Positions 1 through 5,031 of a DNA stretch of 5,031 nucleotides are shown one piece after another. The stretch covers positions 1 to 5,031 of the forward strand of contig SLGN01000218.1 in NCBI GenBank assembly GCA_007123695.1, read 5' to 3'. A program made the translations under genes and the position numbers. This DNA comes from Verrucomicrobiales bacterium. GTDB taxonomy: Bacteria > Verrucomicrobiota > Verrucomicrobiia > Verrucomicrobiales > DEV007. The notes beneath the pieces are model-generated. The model saw only the letters and a program-made list of their open reading frames with translations, had not been told where the DNA came from and did not search any database. Position 1 is the stretch's first letter. Each line of letters opens with the position of its first letter.

Positions 1-336
1 GGTGAGCTTGGCGGTGCCGTCCTTGGGGGGATTGAGCAGGCGCACGCCGCCGGGGTAGAAGAACTCGCGGGCCATCCTGGAGAGAAACTGGCCGGAGTAG
101 GAAAAGAGGGGGTTGCCGTCCTCCCACGCCGACGGCAGGGGAGTCCGCCCGCCCATCACGCCGTCGCCGAGCAGCACCACGTGGAGGGGGGCCCGGTCCT
201 CCAGCTTGGCGAAGCTGCGGGGGATGAACTGCTTGAGCCTCTGCCGCTGCTCCAGATTCAAAGGATAGCCCGACGCCTCGCGGGCCGCGACGGCGAACAG
301 CAGCCCGAGAACGAGGGTGGCGGCGGAAAATCTCAT
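1..336 (-). CDS. Exported SGNH/GDSL-hydrolase-like protein, N-terminal part (truncated by window edge)
   Basis: Only the first 112 codons are present; the gene continues past the left edge. The ATG at 336 gives a typical export signal: Arg at residue 2, a hydrophobic core at residues 5-18 (AATLVLGLLFAVAA), and mature protein probably from about residue 19-24. Next comes a charged helix-like segment (about 27-48), then a beta strand running into a glycine turn, HVVLLGDGVMGG at 52-63. This has the place and shape of block I of SGNH/GDSL esterases, where GDS carries the nucleophilic Ser; here the triplet is G57-D58-G59. The region around 71-104 (W71, N75, Y80, EFFYPGGVRLLNPP) reads as a well-conserved fold with no frame break. 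SGNH enzymes commonly remove acetyl or other acyl groups from polysaccharides and lipids; with Gly at the nucleophile position that activity is doubtful. No Shine-Dalgarno sequence precedes the ATG. The gene lies 201 bases downstream of the DUF1553 gene on the same strand, so co-transcription is possible. The family call is by motif only and the catalytic C-terminal Asp/His block is outside the window. Confidence 0.62.
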   Translation of the reverse strand, partial: MRFSAATLVLGLLFAVAAREASGYPLNLEQRQRLKQFIPRSFAKLEDRAPLHVVLLGDGVMGGRTPLPSAWEDGNPLFSYSGQFLSRMAREFFYPGGVRLLNPPKDGTAKLT

Positions 337-432
337 GGTCGTTGCGGTCCGGGACGGCGGCGGGAGCACCCGTGCCGGAGGAAGAAAGACGGAAGTATGA
401 AAGGAAAACGGGAGCGACGGGCGGAAACTTAG

Positions 433-467
433 GCCGCCGATGCCGCCGGAACGCCGCATCGGACGGC
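433..467 (-). terminator. Strong predicted hairpin between the DUF1553 gene and the SGNH-like gene
   Basis: Bases 437-443 (CCGATGC) pair perfectly with 456-462 (GCATCGG). The stem extends by four more pairs (433-436 with 464-467) across a single bulged A at 463, making 11 pairs around a 12-base loop. Read on the minus strand, it is followed by CTAAGTTTCC, which is not a proper T-tract, so a classical intrinsic terminator is not shown. It could be an attenuating or mRNA 3'-end stabilising structure, or a Rho-assisted stop. The GC-rich background makes chance stems common, but the AT pairs within this stem make it less trivial. Confidence 0.35.
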
Positions 468-507
468 GGAGCCGCCGCCGGGACGGTGCTACCGTAGCGA
501 AGCTGTC

Positions 508-536
508 CCGAATTTCAAGACCGCTCGACAATTCGG
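508..536 (-). terminator. Hairpin directly after the DUF1553 stop codon
   Basis: CCGAATT (508-514) is an exact inverted repeat of AATTCGG (530-536), with a 15-base loop. On the minus strand the stem starts one base after the TGA stop at 540-538. It sits in locally AT-richer DNA, so it is less likely to be a compositional accident than a pure GC stem. No T-run follows, so it is a weak terminator candidate or an mRNA-end structure. Confidence 0.3.
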
Positions 537-537
537 A

Positions 538-3500
538 TCAGTTTCTCGAAACCACTTCGTCGAGGTTGAGGAGCAGGTTCGCGACGAGTGCGTAGGCGGC
601 GAGTTCGGCGGGATCGGTTTCCTGGCCGGCTCCGCTCTCGCTTTCGCCGAAGGAAAGCAGCTCGGCGGCGGCCTCGGCATCGGACTCGTAGCGGTTGCGG
701 TGCTGCGCGAGGGCGTTCAGCACCGCGGCGGTTTCTTCCGGCTCGGGAAAGCGCGCCGTGGCGGCCCGCCAGGCCCAGCGCACCCGCTCCTCGTCGGTGG
801 CCCCGCCCTCGTCCACGATGCGCCGGGCGAAATGCCGCGCCGCCTCGACGTGCTGGACGTCGTTCATCAGTTGGAGCGCTTGCAGGGGCGTGTTGCTGCG
901 GCCTCGCGCCGAGCAGCTCTGCTCGCGGTTGGGCGCGTCGAAGCTGCTCATGAAGGGAGGCGGCGCGGTGCGCTTCAGGAAGGTGTAGAGACTGCGCCGG
1001 TAGAGCGCCTCGCCGCTGTCCTGCTTGTAGAAGCGGGTGTTGCTGCCGCCGAAGGCGACGGGTTCCCAGATGTTCTCGGGCTGGTAGGGCTTCACTCCGG
1101 GACCGCCGATCCTGTCGACGAGCAGGCCGCCGAGGGCGAGGGCCTGGTCGCGCAGGACTTCGGCGTCGAGGCGGAAGCGCGGACCGCGGGCGAGGAGCCG
1201 GTTCTCGGGATCGCGTCCGACCAGGTCCGGCGTGGCCGCGGAATCCTGGCGGTAGGCGTGGCTGGTGACGATGCGGCGGAGCAGCGCCTTCACGTCCCAG
1301 CCGTCGTCGACGAAGGTCGTCGCGAGCCAGTCGAGCAGCTCGGGATGGCTCGGGGGCTCGCCCTGCGAACCGAAATCCATGCTCGTCTTGACCAGTCCGG
1401 TTCCGAAGAACTGCTGCCAGAGGCGGTTCGCCGCGACCCGGGCGGTCAGGGGGTGCCGCCCGTCGACGAGCCAGTTCGCGAAATCGAGCCGGTTGTAGTC
1501 GCGGTCGTCGGGCTTGGCCGGCAGGGGCGGGAGGAATCCGGGCACGCCGCGCGAGACTTTCTCGCCGGGCTTGTCGTAGGCGCCCCGCTCCATCACGAAG
1601 CTCTCGCGCGGCTTGGGCAGGTCGGCCATCACCAGGGTCAGCGGCGTGGCCTTCTCGATGGCGTCGCGCTCGCGCTCGTGGGGCGCCTTTTCCCTCTCCA
1701 GCGGCTCGAGCAGGGCGCGCGCGCCCGCGTAGATGCGGGCGAGCCAGTGGCCTTTGACCCGCCCCGCCTCGTCCTCGCTCCAGTCCTCGGGCTTCTTTCC
1801 CCGGACGAGGTCGCGGAGGTCGTCGGGCAGATCGTTGTTGCGCCGCCCCTGGTTGCGCTCCAGCCACACCTGCCAGGACCACTCCGGGTCCTTGGCCCGG
1901 TCGGTGCGGGCGGAGACGCCGAGCCGGTCCCACGCCACGGTGCCGCCGTATTGGGTGAAGGCGAAACCGTCGACTTTGTCGCCGGTCTTCAGCCCGAGCT
2001 TGGCGGCGGGCGCCTCGAGCCGGATCCATGCGCCCGTCTCCGGAAGGGGCCCCATCGCGACGCGCTCGGTCGTGCCCGCCTTGCCGAAGCCGATCCGGTC
2101 GCCATCGCCCCACACGGCGCGGTGCTTCCAGCCGCCGACATGGAACTGCACCATCACGGCCTCGGGCGGATCTTCCGGATCGAGATGGACGTGGACGAAA
2201 AGGGTCGCCCCGGCCGGCACCGCAAAACTCGCCCCGCCGCTCCAGTAGTCCTGCCCCACCTCTCCGGGCGAGGAGCGGACGAGGGACCGCTCGCCGCTGA
2301 AGACGGGCCCCTTGCCCTTTTCGTTCCAGCGGAGCGGCTGCCCTTTCGACCGGGGCGAGGCGCCTTCGGGAAAGTCGTCGTCGAACCACACGGTCTCGGT
2401 CTCCACGGGCGCCGGAGGCGGGTCGAGCGCGGCGGGGTCCTCGTAGTCGATCGAGGCCACCGCCGCCGCGATGCGCTCGTCGACGGCGCCGATCTTCGTC
2501 GCCAGCTCGGCGAGGCGCTTCTCGTCGCCGGGCTCGGTCAGCTTCAGCACCGGCGGCGTGTCGATCTTGTTCCCGTCCATGGCCGGGTCGGCGGCACTGT
2601 GGAAGAACGCATACATCGAGTAGAAGTCCTTGGCCGAGATCGGGTCGAACTTGTGGTCGTGGCATACCGCGCAGCCGGCGGTGAGCCCCATCCACACCTC
2701 CACCGCCGTGCTGGTGCGGTCGACGGCGTAGCGGTAGATCCATTCCTCGGCGATGCTGCCGCCCTCGCTCGTGGTGACGTTGCAGCGGTTGAAGCCCGTC
2801 GCCACGAGCTGGTCGCGCGTCGGCTCGGGCAGCAGGTCGCCGGCGAGCTGCCAGCGGGTGAATTCGTCGAAGGGCAGGTTCTCGTTGAAGGCCCGCACCA
2901 CCCAGTCGCGGTAGGGCCACATGGAGCGTTCGTTGTCGAGGTGCAGGCCGTGGGTGTCGGCGTAGCGGGCGAGATCGAGCCAGTAGCGCGCCATGTGTTC
3001 TCCGTAGGCGGGACGCGACAGCAGATCGTCGACGAGCCGGCCGTAGGCGTCGGGCGACTCGTCGGCAAGGAAGGCCTCGACTTCCTCCGGCGTCGGAGGC
3101 AGGCCGACGAGATCGAGGAAAAGGCGGCGCACCAGGGTCTCCGGCGGCGCCTCGGGCGCAGGCTCGAGCCCCTCCTTGGCGAGCCGCTCGCGCAGAAAGG
3201 CGTCGATCGGATTCGCCGCGCCCGGGGCTGCGGGCGGCTCCGGCTTCTCCGGCACGACGAAGGACCAATGCGCCTCGTAGGCGGCTCCGCCCTCGATCCA
3301 GCGGCGAATCGTCTCCTTTTCCTGCGGCTCCAGCTCGCGGTGGTGGCTCGGCGGAGGCATCCGCTCGTCGGCATCGTCGGAAAGTATGCGCAGCCACGCC
3401 TCGCTCTTTGCGGGATCGCCCGGAACGATCGCCGCATAGCCGCCGAGATCGGCCCCGGCCCCCTCGGCGGTGTCGAGACGCAGCCCGGCCTTGCGGTCGT

Positions 3501-3660
3501 GCTCGTCGAAGCCATGGCAGGCGAAGCAGGCGTTCGAGAGAATCGGGCGGATGTCGCGGTTGAAGGAAGGGACCTCCTCCGCCCCGGCGGGAACGGGCGG
3601 CGCGGACAGGAAGCAGAGGCCGAGACCAAGGCCTGCGAGGCGGCGGAAAGGGAACATCAT
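538..3660 (-). CDS. Secreted PSCyt1 / DUF1549 / LamG-like / DUF1553 (PSD1) planctomycete-type cytochrome protein
   Basis: A protein of 1040 residues from the ATG at 3660, typical in length for the LamG-containing form. Residues 1-27 are a signal peptide (MMFPFRRL, a hydrophobic Leu/Gly stretch, then PAGA before EE). The PSCyt1 domain (about 30-130) has a haem-c motif CFACH at 45-49 and a candidate axial Met at 101 in ERMPPP. DUF1549/PSCyt2 (about 150-360) has [10 protein letters not shown], a [16 protein letters not shown] core and a second CxxCH, CAVCH at 330-334 followed by DHKFDPIS. A beta-rich LamG/concanavalin-like insert occupies about 421-585. DUF1553/PSD1 (about 723-1037) carries [32 protein letters not shown], and C915 leading into [14 protein letters not shown]. 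The biochemical role of the family is unknown; haem attachment and export are predicted from motifs, and a link to extracellular polymer breakdown is a hypothesis from genome context. ATG 3678 and GTG 3699 are alternative starts in frame, but 3660 gives the cleanest signal peptide and a putative promoter lies over 3705-3733. No frameshift or truncation is seen. The SGNH-like gene follows downstream. Confidence 0.93.
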   Translation of the reverse strand: MMFPFRRLAGLGLGLCFLSAPPVPAGAEEVPSFNRDIRPILSNACFACHGFDEHDRKAGLRLDTAEGAGADLGGYAAIVPGDPAKSEAWLRILSDDADERMPPPSHHRELEPQEKETIRRWIEGGAAYEAHWSFVVPEKPEPPAAPGAANPIDAFLRERLAKEGLEPAPEAPPETLVRRLFLDLVGLPPTPEEVEAFLADESPDAYGRLVDDLLSRPAYGEHMARYWLDLARYADTHGLHLDNERSMWPYRDWVVRAFNENLPFDEFTRWQLAGDLLPEPTRDQLVATGFNRCNVTTSEGGSIAEEWIYRYAVDRTSTAVEVWMGLTAGCAVCHDHKFDPISAKDFYSMYAFFHSAADPAMDGNKIDTPPVLKLTEPGDEKRLAELATKIGAVDERIAAAVASIDYEDPAALDPPPAPVETETVWFDDDFPEGASPRSKGQPLRWNEKGKGPVFSGERSLVRSSPGEVGQDYWSGGASFAVPAGATLFVHVHLDPEDPPEAVMVQFHVGGWKHRAVWGDGDRIGFGKAGTTERVAMGPLPETGAWIRLEAPAAKLGLKTGDKVDGFAFTQYGGTVAWDRLGVSARTDRAKDPEWSWQVWLERNQGRRNNDLPDDLRDLVRGKKPEDWSEDEAGRVKGHWLARIYAGARALLEPLEREKAPHERERDAIEKATPLTLVMADLPKPRESFVMERGAYDKPGEKVSRGVPGFLPPLPAKPDDRDYNRLDFANWLVDGRHPLTARVAANRLWQQFFGTGLVKTSMDFGSQGEPPSHPELLDWLATTFVDDGWDVKALLRRIVTSHAYRQDSAATPDLVGRDPENRLLARGPRFRLDAEVLRDQALALGGLLVDRIGGPGVKPYQPENIWEPVAFGGSNTRFYKQDSGEALYRRSLYTFLKRTAPPPFMSSFDAPNREQSCSARGRSNTPLQALQLMNDVQHVEAARHFARRIVDEGGATDEERVRWAWRAATARFPEPEETAAVLNALAQHRNRYESDAEAAAELLSFGESESGAGQETDPAELAAYALVANLLLNLDEVVSRN

Positions 3661-3704
3661 GGCGGGTGCGGGATCCATCTTCGGACCGACCGGAATCACC
3701 CTTG

Positions 3705-3733
3705 AGAATAGAACAGCGAGCCCCGTGCCTCAA
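3705..3733 (-). promoter_or_regulatory. Candidate sigma70-like promoter for the DUF1553 gene
   Basis: On the minus strand TTGAGG (3733-3728, four of six matches to TTGACA) and TATTCT (3710-3705, four of six to TATAAT) are separated by exactly 17 bases. They lie in the most AT-rich patch of the divergent spacer. Transcription would begin near 3698, leaving a leader of about 20 bases to ATG 3678 or 38 bases to ATG 3660, and making the GTG at 3699 an unlikely start. It is a consensus match only; promoter consensus in this lineage may differ. Confidence 0.38.
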
Positions 3734-3767
3734 GAACGGCTTCGCGTAGCCCCGGCGGGCCGCAGCC

Positions 3768-3779
3768 CCGGAGCTCCGG
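3768..3779. promoter_or_regulatory. Perfect 12-base palindrome in the divergent spacer (possible operator)
   Basis: CCGGAGCTCCGG is a perfect inverted repeat with no spacer. It lies between the candidate minus-strand promoter (3705-3733) and the plus-strand aldolase start at 3866, a place where a dimeric repressor or activator could control either gene. No regulator gene is in the window, and GC-rich DNA produces such palindromes by chance, so the role is only a suggestion. Confidence 0.22.
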
Positions 3780-3865
3780 AGGCGCCCGACGCTCCCGAAT
3801 CCCGCCTCTTGCGGACTGGGGAAGTCTGCGGCAACACTGCGGTCCGTCGAACGAAACGCCCCGCC

Positions 3866-4909
3866 GTGCCCACCGCCCCCCACCAGACGCTGCGCCAGCA
3901 TCTCGGAGAGGGCCACGCCATCCCCGCGATGCCGCTGGCCCTGAACGCCGACCGATCGTGGTCTCCCCGCCACCAGCGCGCCCTCGTGCGCTACTACCTC
4001 GAGGCCGGGGCGGGCGGCCTCGCCGTGGGCGTCCACACCACCCAGTTCGAGATCCGCTCCCCCGAGCACGGCCTTCTCGCCCCCGTGCTCGAGCTCTGCG
4101 CCGAGGAGGCCCGCCGCCATCCCGCCGGATCGAGGCCCTGCGCGCTCGTCGCCGGGGCCTGCGGAGACACCGCCCAGGCCCGGCGCGAAGCCGAACTCGC
4201 CCGCAGCCTCGGCTACGACGCGGTGCTCCTCAGCCTCACCGCCCTGGGAGACGCCGACGACGGGGCGCTCGCGGAACACTGCCGCCGCGTCGGCGAAGTC
4301 CTGCCCCTCGTCGGCTTCTACTTGCAGCCGGCCATCGGAGGCAGGACCTACGGCTACCGCTTCTGGAGGACCTTCGCCGAAATCGAGAACGCCGCCGCGA
4401 TCAAGATCGCCCCCTTCGACCGCTACGCCACCCTCGACGTCGTCCGCGCCGTCGCCGACAGCGGCCGCCGCGACCTCGCCCTCTACACCGGCAACGACGA
4501 CAACATCGTCCACGATCTCGTCACCCCCTTTCCCTGGGGCGAGCCGCCCCTGCGCATCGTCGGGGGGCTGCTCGGCCAATGGGCCGTGGGCACGCGCCGC
4601 GCCGCCGAACTGCTCGAAACGGTCAAGGCCGGCGACCGCTCCGCAGCGGAATGGGCCAGCCTCAACGCCCGCCTCACCGACTTCAACGCCGCCTTGTTCG
4701 ACCCCGCCCACCGCTTCGCCGGATGCATCGCCGGCATCCAGGAGATGCTGCGCCTCGACGGACTGCTGCCCTCGCGCGCCTGCCTCGACCCCGCCGCCGG
4801 GCTCTCCCCCGGGCAGGCCGATGAGATCGAGCGGGTGCGGCGGGCCTACCCCGAGTGGCAGGACACCGAATTCATCCTCGAAAACCGCGACCGCTGGCTC
4901 GCCGATTGA
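3866..4909 (+). CDS. Dihydrodipicolinate synthase family protein (DapA-like class I aldolase)
   Basis: From GTG 3866 the product has 347 residues, with no signal peptide, so it is cytoplasmic. The (beta/alpha)8 fold of the DHDPS/N-acetylneuraminate lyase family is visible: AIPAMPLALN near residue 18-27, then GAGGLAVGVHTTQFE at about 48-62 with the T58-T59 pair matching the family's pyruvate-binding Thr-Thr. GFYLQPAIGGR at 150-160 places Y152 at the catalytic Tyr, and IKIAPFDRY at 179-187 places K180 as the Schiff-base Lys. Instead of the YNxPxRT motif of true DapA it has YLQPAIGGR, and it is about 50 residues longer than E. coli DapA, with a C-terminal tail rich in charged and aromatic residues. 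It is therefore probably not the lysine-pathway enzyme but a related 2-oxo acid aldolase or dehydratase of unknown substrate. GTG 3866 was chosen because upstream sequence in frame is low-complexity Pro/Arg/Ala and runs into the divergent promoter region; ATG 3929 would remove the first beta strand. No Shine-Dalgarno sequence is seen. The RraA-like gene follows after 44 bases. Confidence 0.88.
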   Translation: MPTAPHQTLRQHLGEGHAIPAMPLALNADRSWSPRHQRALVRYYLEAGAGGLAVGVHTTQFEIRSPEHGLLAPVLELCAEEARRHPAGSRPCALVAGACGDTAQARREAELARSLGYDAVLLSLTALGDADDGALAEHCRRVGEVLPLVGFYLQPAIGGRTYGYRFWRTFAEIENAAAIKIAPFDRYATLDVVRAVADSGRRDLALYTGNDDNIVHDLVTPFPWGEPPLRIVGGLLGQWAVGTRRAAELLETVKAGDRSAAEWASLNARLTDFNAALFDPAHRFAGCIAGIQEMLRLDGLLPSRACLDPAAGLSPGQADEIERVRRAYPEWQDTEFILENRDRWLAD

Positions 4910-4935
4910 CCGGGGGACAAACCGCGCTCTATTCA
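4906..4935 (+). promoter_or_regulatory. Weak candidate internal promoter ahead of the RraA-like gene
   Basis: TTGACC (4906-4911, five of six to TTGACA, overlapping the aldolase stop codon) and TATTCA (4930-4935, three of six to TATAAT) are separated by 18 bases. This would start transcription about 12 bases before ATG 4954. The second box is poor, and simple read-through from the aldolase gene is equally likely. The box shares TCTATTC with the candidate promoter at 3705-3710 on the other strand. Confidence 0.2.
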
Positions 4936-4953
4936 ACCCCTTCCAACATTCCC

Positions 4954-5031
4954 ATGACCGAAGACCTCCTCGCCGACCTCTCCACCCTCTACTCCGCCGT
5001 CGTCGCCGACGTCCTCGACGTCCACGGCTAC
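4954..5031 (+). CDS. RraA-family protein, N-terminal fragment (truncated by window edge)
   Basis: Only 26 codons are present, from ATG 4954 to the right edge. The segment LSTLYSAVVADVLDVHGY (residues 9-26) matches the N-terminal helix of the RraA / HMG-CHA aldolase family, where a short helix leads into a conserved [ST]-x-x-V-x-D-x-L-D-x-x-G-Y pattern. Members include RraA (inhibitor of RNase E) and metal-dependent 4-hydroxy-4-methyl-2-oxoglutarate / 4-carboxy-4-hydroxy-2-oxoadipate aldolases; older databases mislabel many as demethylmenaquinone methyltransferases. The catalytic GxxxR-D region lies outside the window, so aldolase and regulator cannot be told apart. The 44-base gap after a DHDPS-family aldolase favours a metabolic role over RNase control. 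No Shine-Dalgarno sequence precedes the ATG. The fragment is short, so the call rests on one motif. Confidence 0.7.
   Translation, partial: MTEDLLADLSTLYSAVVADVLDVHGY

Noticed and set aside
181..432. An 83-codon plus-strand frame over the SGNH-like gene start and the gap
   Set aside because: It is antisense to the signal peptide and block I of the exported protein, has no conserved motif and ends in an Arg/Lys-rich tail from the purine run.
483..495. Small hairpin ACGGT-GCT-ACCGT
   Set aside because: A five-pair stem with a three-base loop is too short to separate from chance in this composition.
2544..3629. A 361-codon minus-strand frame inside the DUF1553 gene, and plus-strand frames at 1733-2248 and 3958-4824
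   Set aside because: All are out-of-frame shadows of the two real genes, with Arg/Ser/Pro-rich translations and no domain signal.
3675..3690. Lipoprotein signal for the DUF1553 protein
   Set aside because: The only Cys in the signal peptide is in LGLC; Leu directly before Cys does not fit a lipobox, so ordinary signal peptidase cleavage after PAGA is preferred.
700..3705. A 1001-codon open frame on the plus strand, antisense to the DUF1553 gene
   Set aside because: It mirrors the real gene across nearly its whole length, as expected when high third-position GC removes stop codons from the opposite strand. Its translation has no recognisable domain, while the minus-strand frame carries full family motifs.
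3702..3714. Plus-strand TTGAGA and TAGAAC as promoter boxes for the aldolase gene
   Set aside because: The two elements overlap and neither has a partner at 16-18 bases spacing.
3470..3865. N-terminal extension of the aldolase back to an ATG at 3470
   Set aside because: The extra 132 residues are low-complexity Arg/Pro/Ala, overlap the start of the divergent DUF1553 gene and cross its candidate promoter. Aldolase homology begins only just after GTG 3866.
515..4936. A 1473-codon open frame on the minus strand spanning both the DUF1553 gene and the aldolase gene
   Set aside because: Its translation is dominated by Arg, Ala, Gly and Pro with no motif, and it is out of frame with both the minus-strand DUF1553 gene and the plus-strand aldolase. 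It is a GC-composition artefact.

Overview
The window is very GC-rich, with most third codon positions G or C. It holds four protein-coding genes, two of them cut by the window edges, in a divergent layout around about 205 bases of intergenic DNA (3661-3865). No tRNA, rRNA, CRISPR array, insertion sequence or integrase is visible. The best lineage marker is a secreted protein with the order PSCyt1 (c-type haem) - DUF1549 - LamG-like - DUF1553. This family is strongly expanded in Planctomycetota and Verrucomicrobiota. With the start of a secreted SGNH-like hydrolase beside it, a PVC-superphylum bacterium is likely, perhaps verrucomicrobial; this is inference from families, not a phylogenetic placement.

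Left half, minus strand: the large PSCyt1/DUF1549/DUF1553 gene reads leftward from about 3660 to 538. After a 201-base gap with two predicted hairpins comes the first 112 codons of a second exported protein, which runs off the left edge. It resembles an SGNH/GDSL hydrolase, but the expected nucleophile motif GDS reads GDG. Both products are predicted to act outside the cytoplasm.

Right half, plus strand: a dihydrodipicolinate-synthase-family aldolase (GTG start at 3866, stop at 4909) is followed after 44 bases by the first 26 codons of an RraA-family protein. They look like a two-gene (or longer) operon. Both families contain aldolases or lyases acting on 2-oxo acids, so a cytoplasmic carbon-catabolism role is plausible, but the substrate cannot be read from the sequence.

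The divergent spacer contains a candidate promoter for the minus-strand gene (TTGAGG - 17 bases - TATTCT) and a perfect 12-base palindrome, CCGGAGCTCCGG. None of the four starts has a convincing Shine-Dalgarno sequence. I see no clear new multi-gene system. The points most worth checking are the GDG substitution, the SGNH-like partner of the DUF1553 gene, the aldolase pair and the regulatory signals in the two main gaps.
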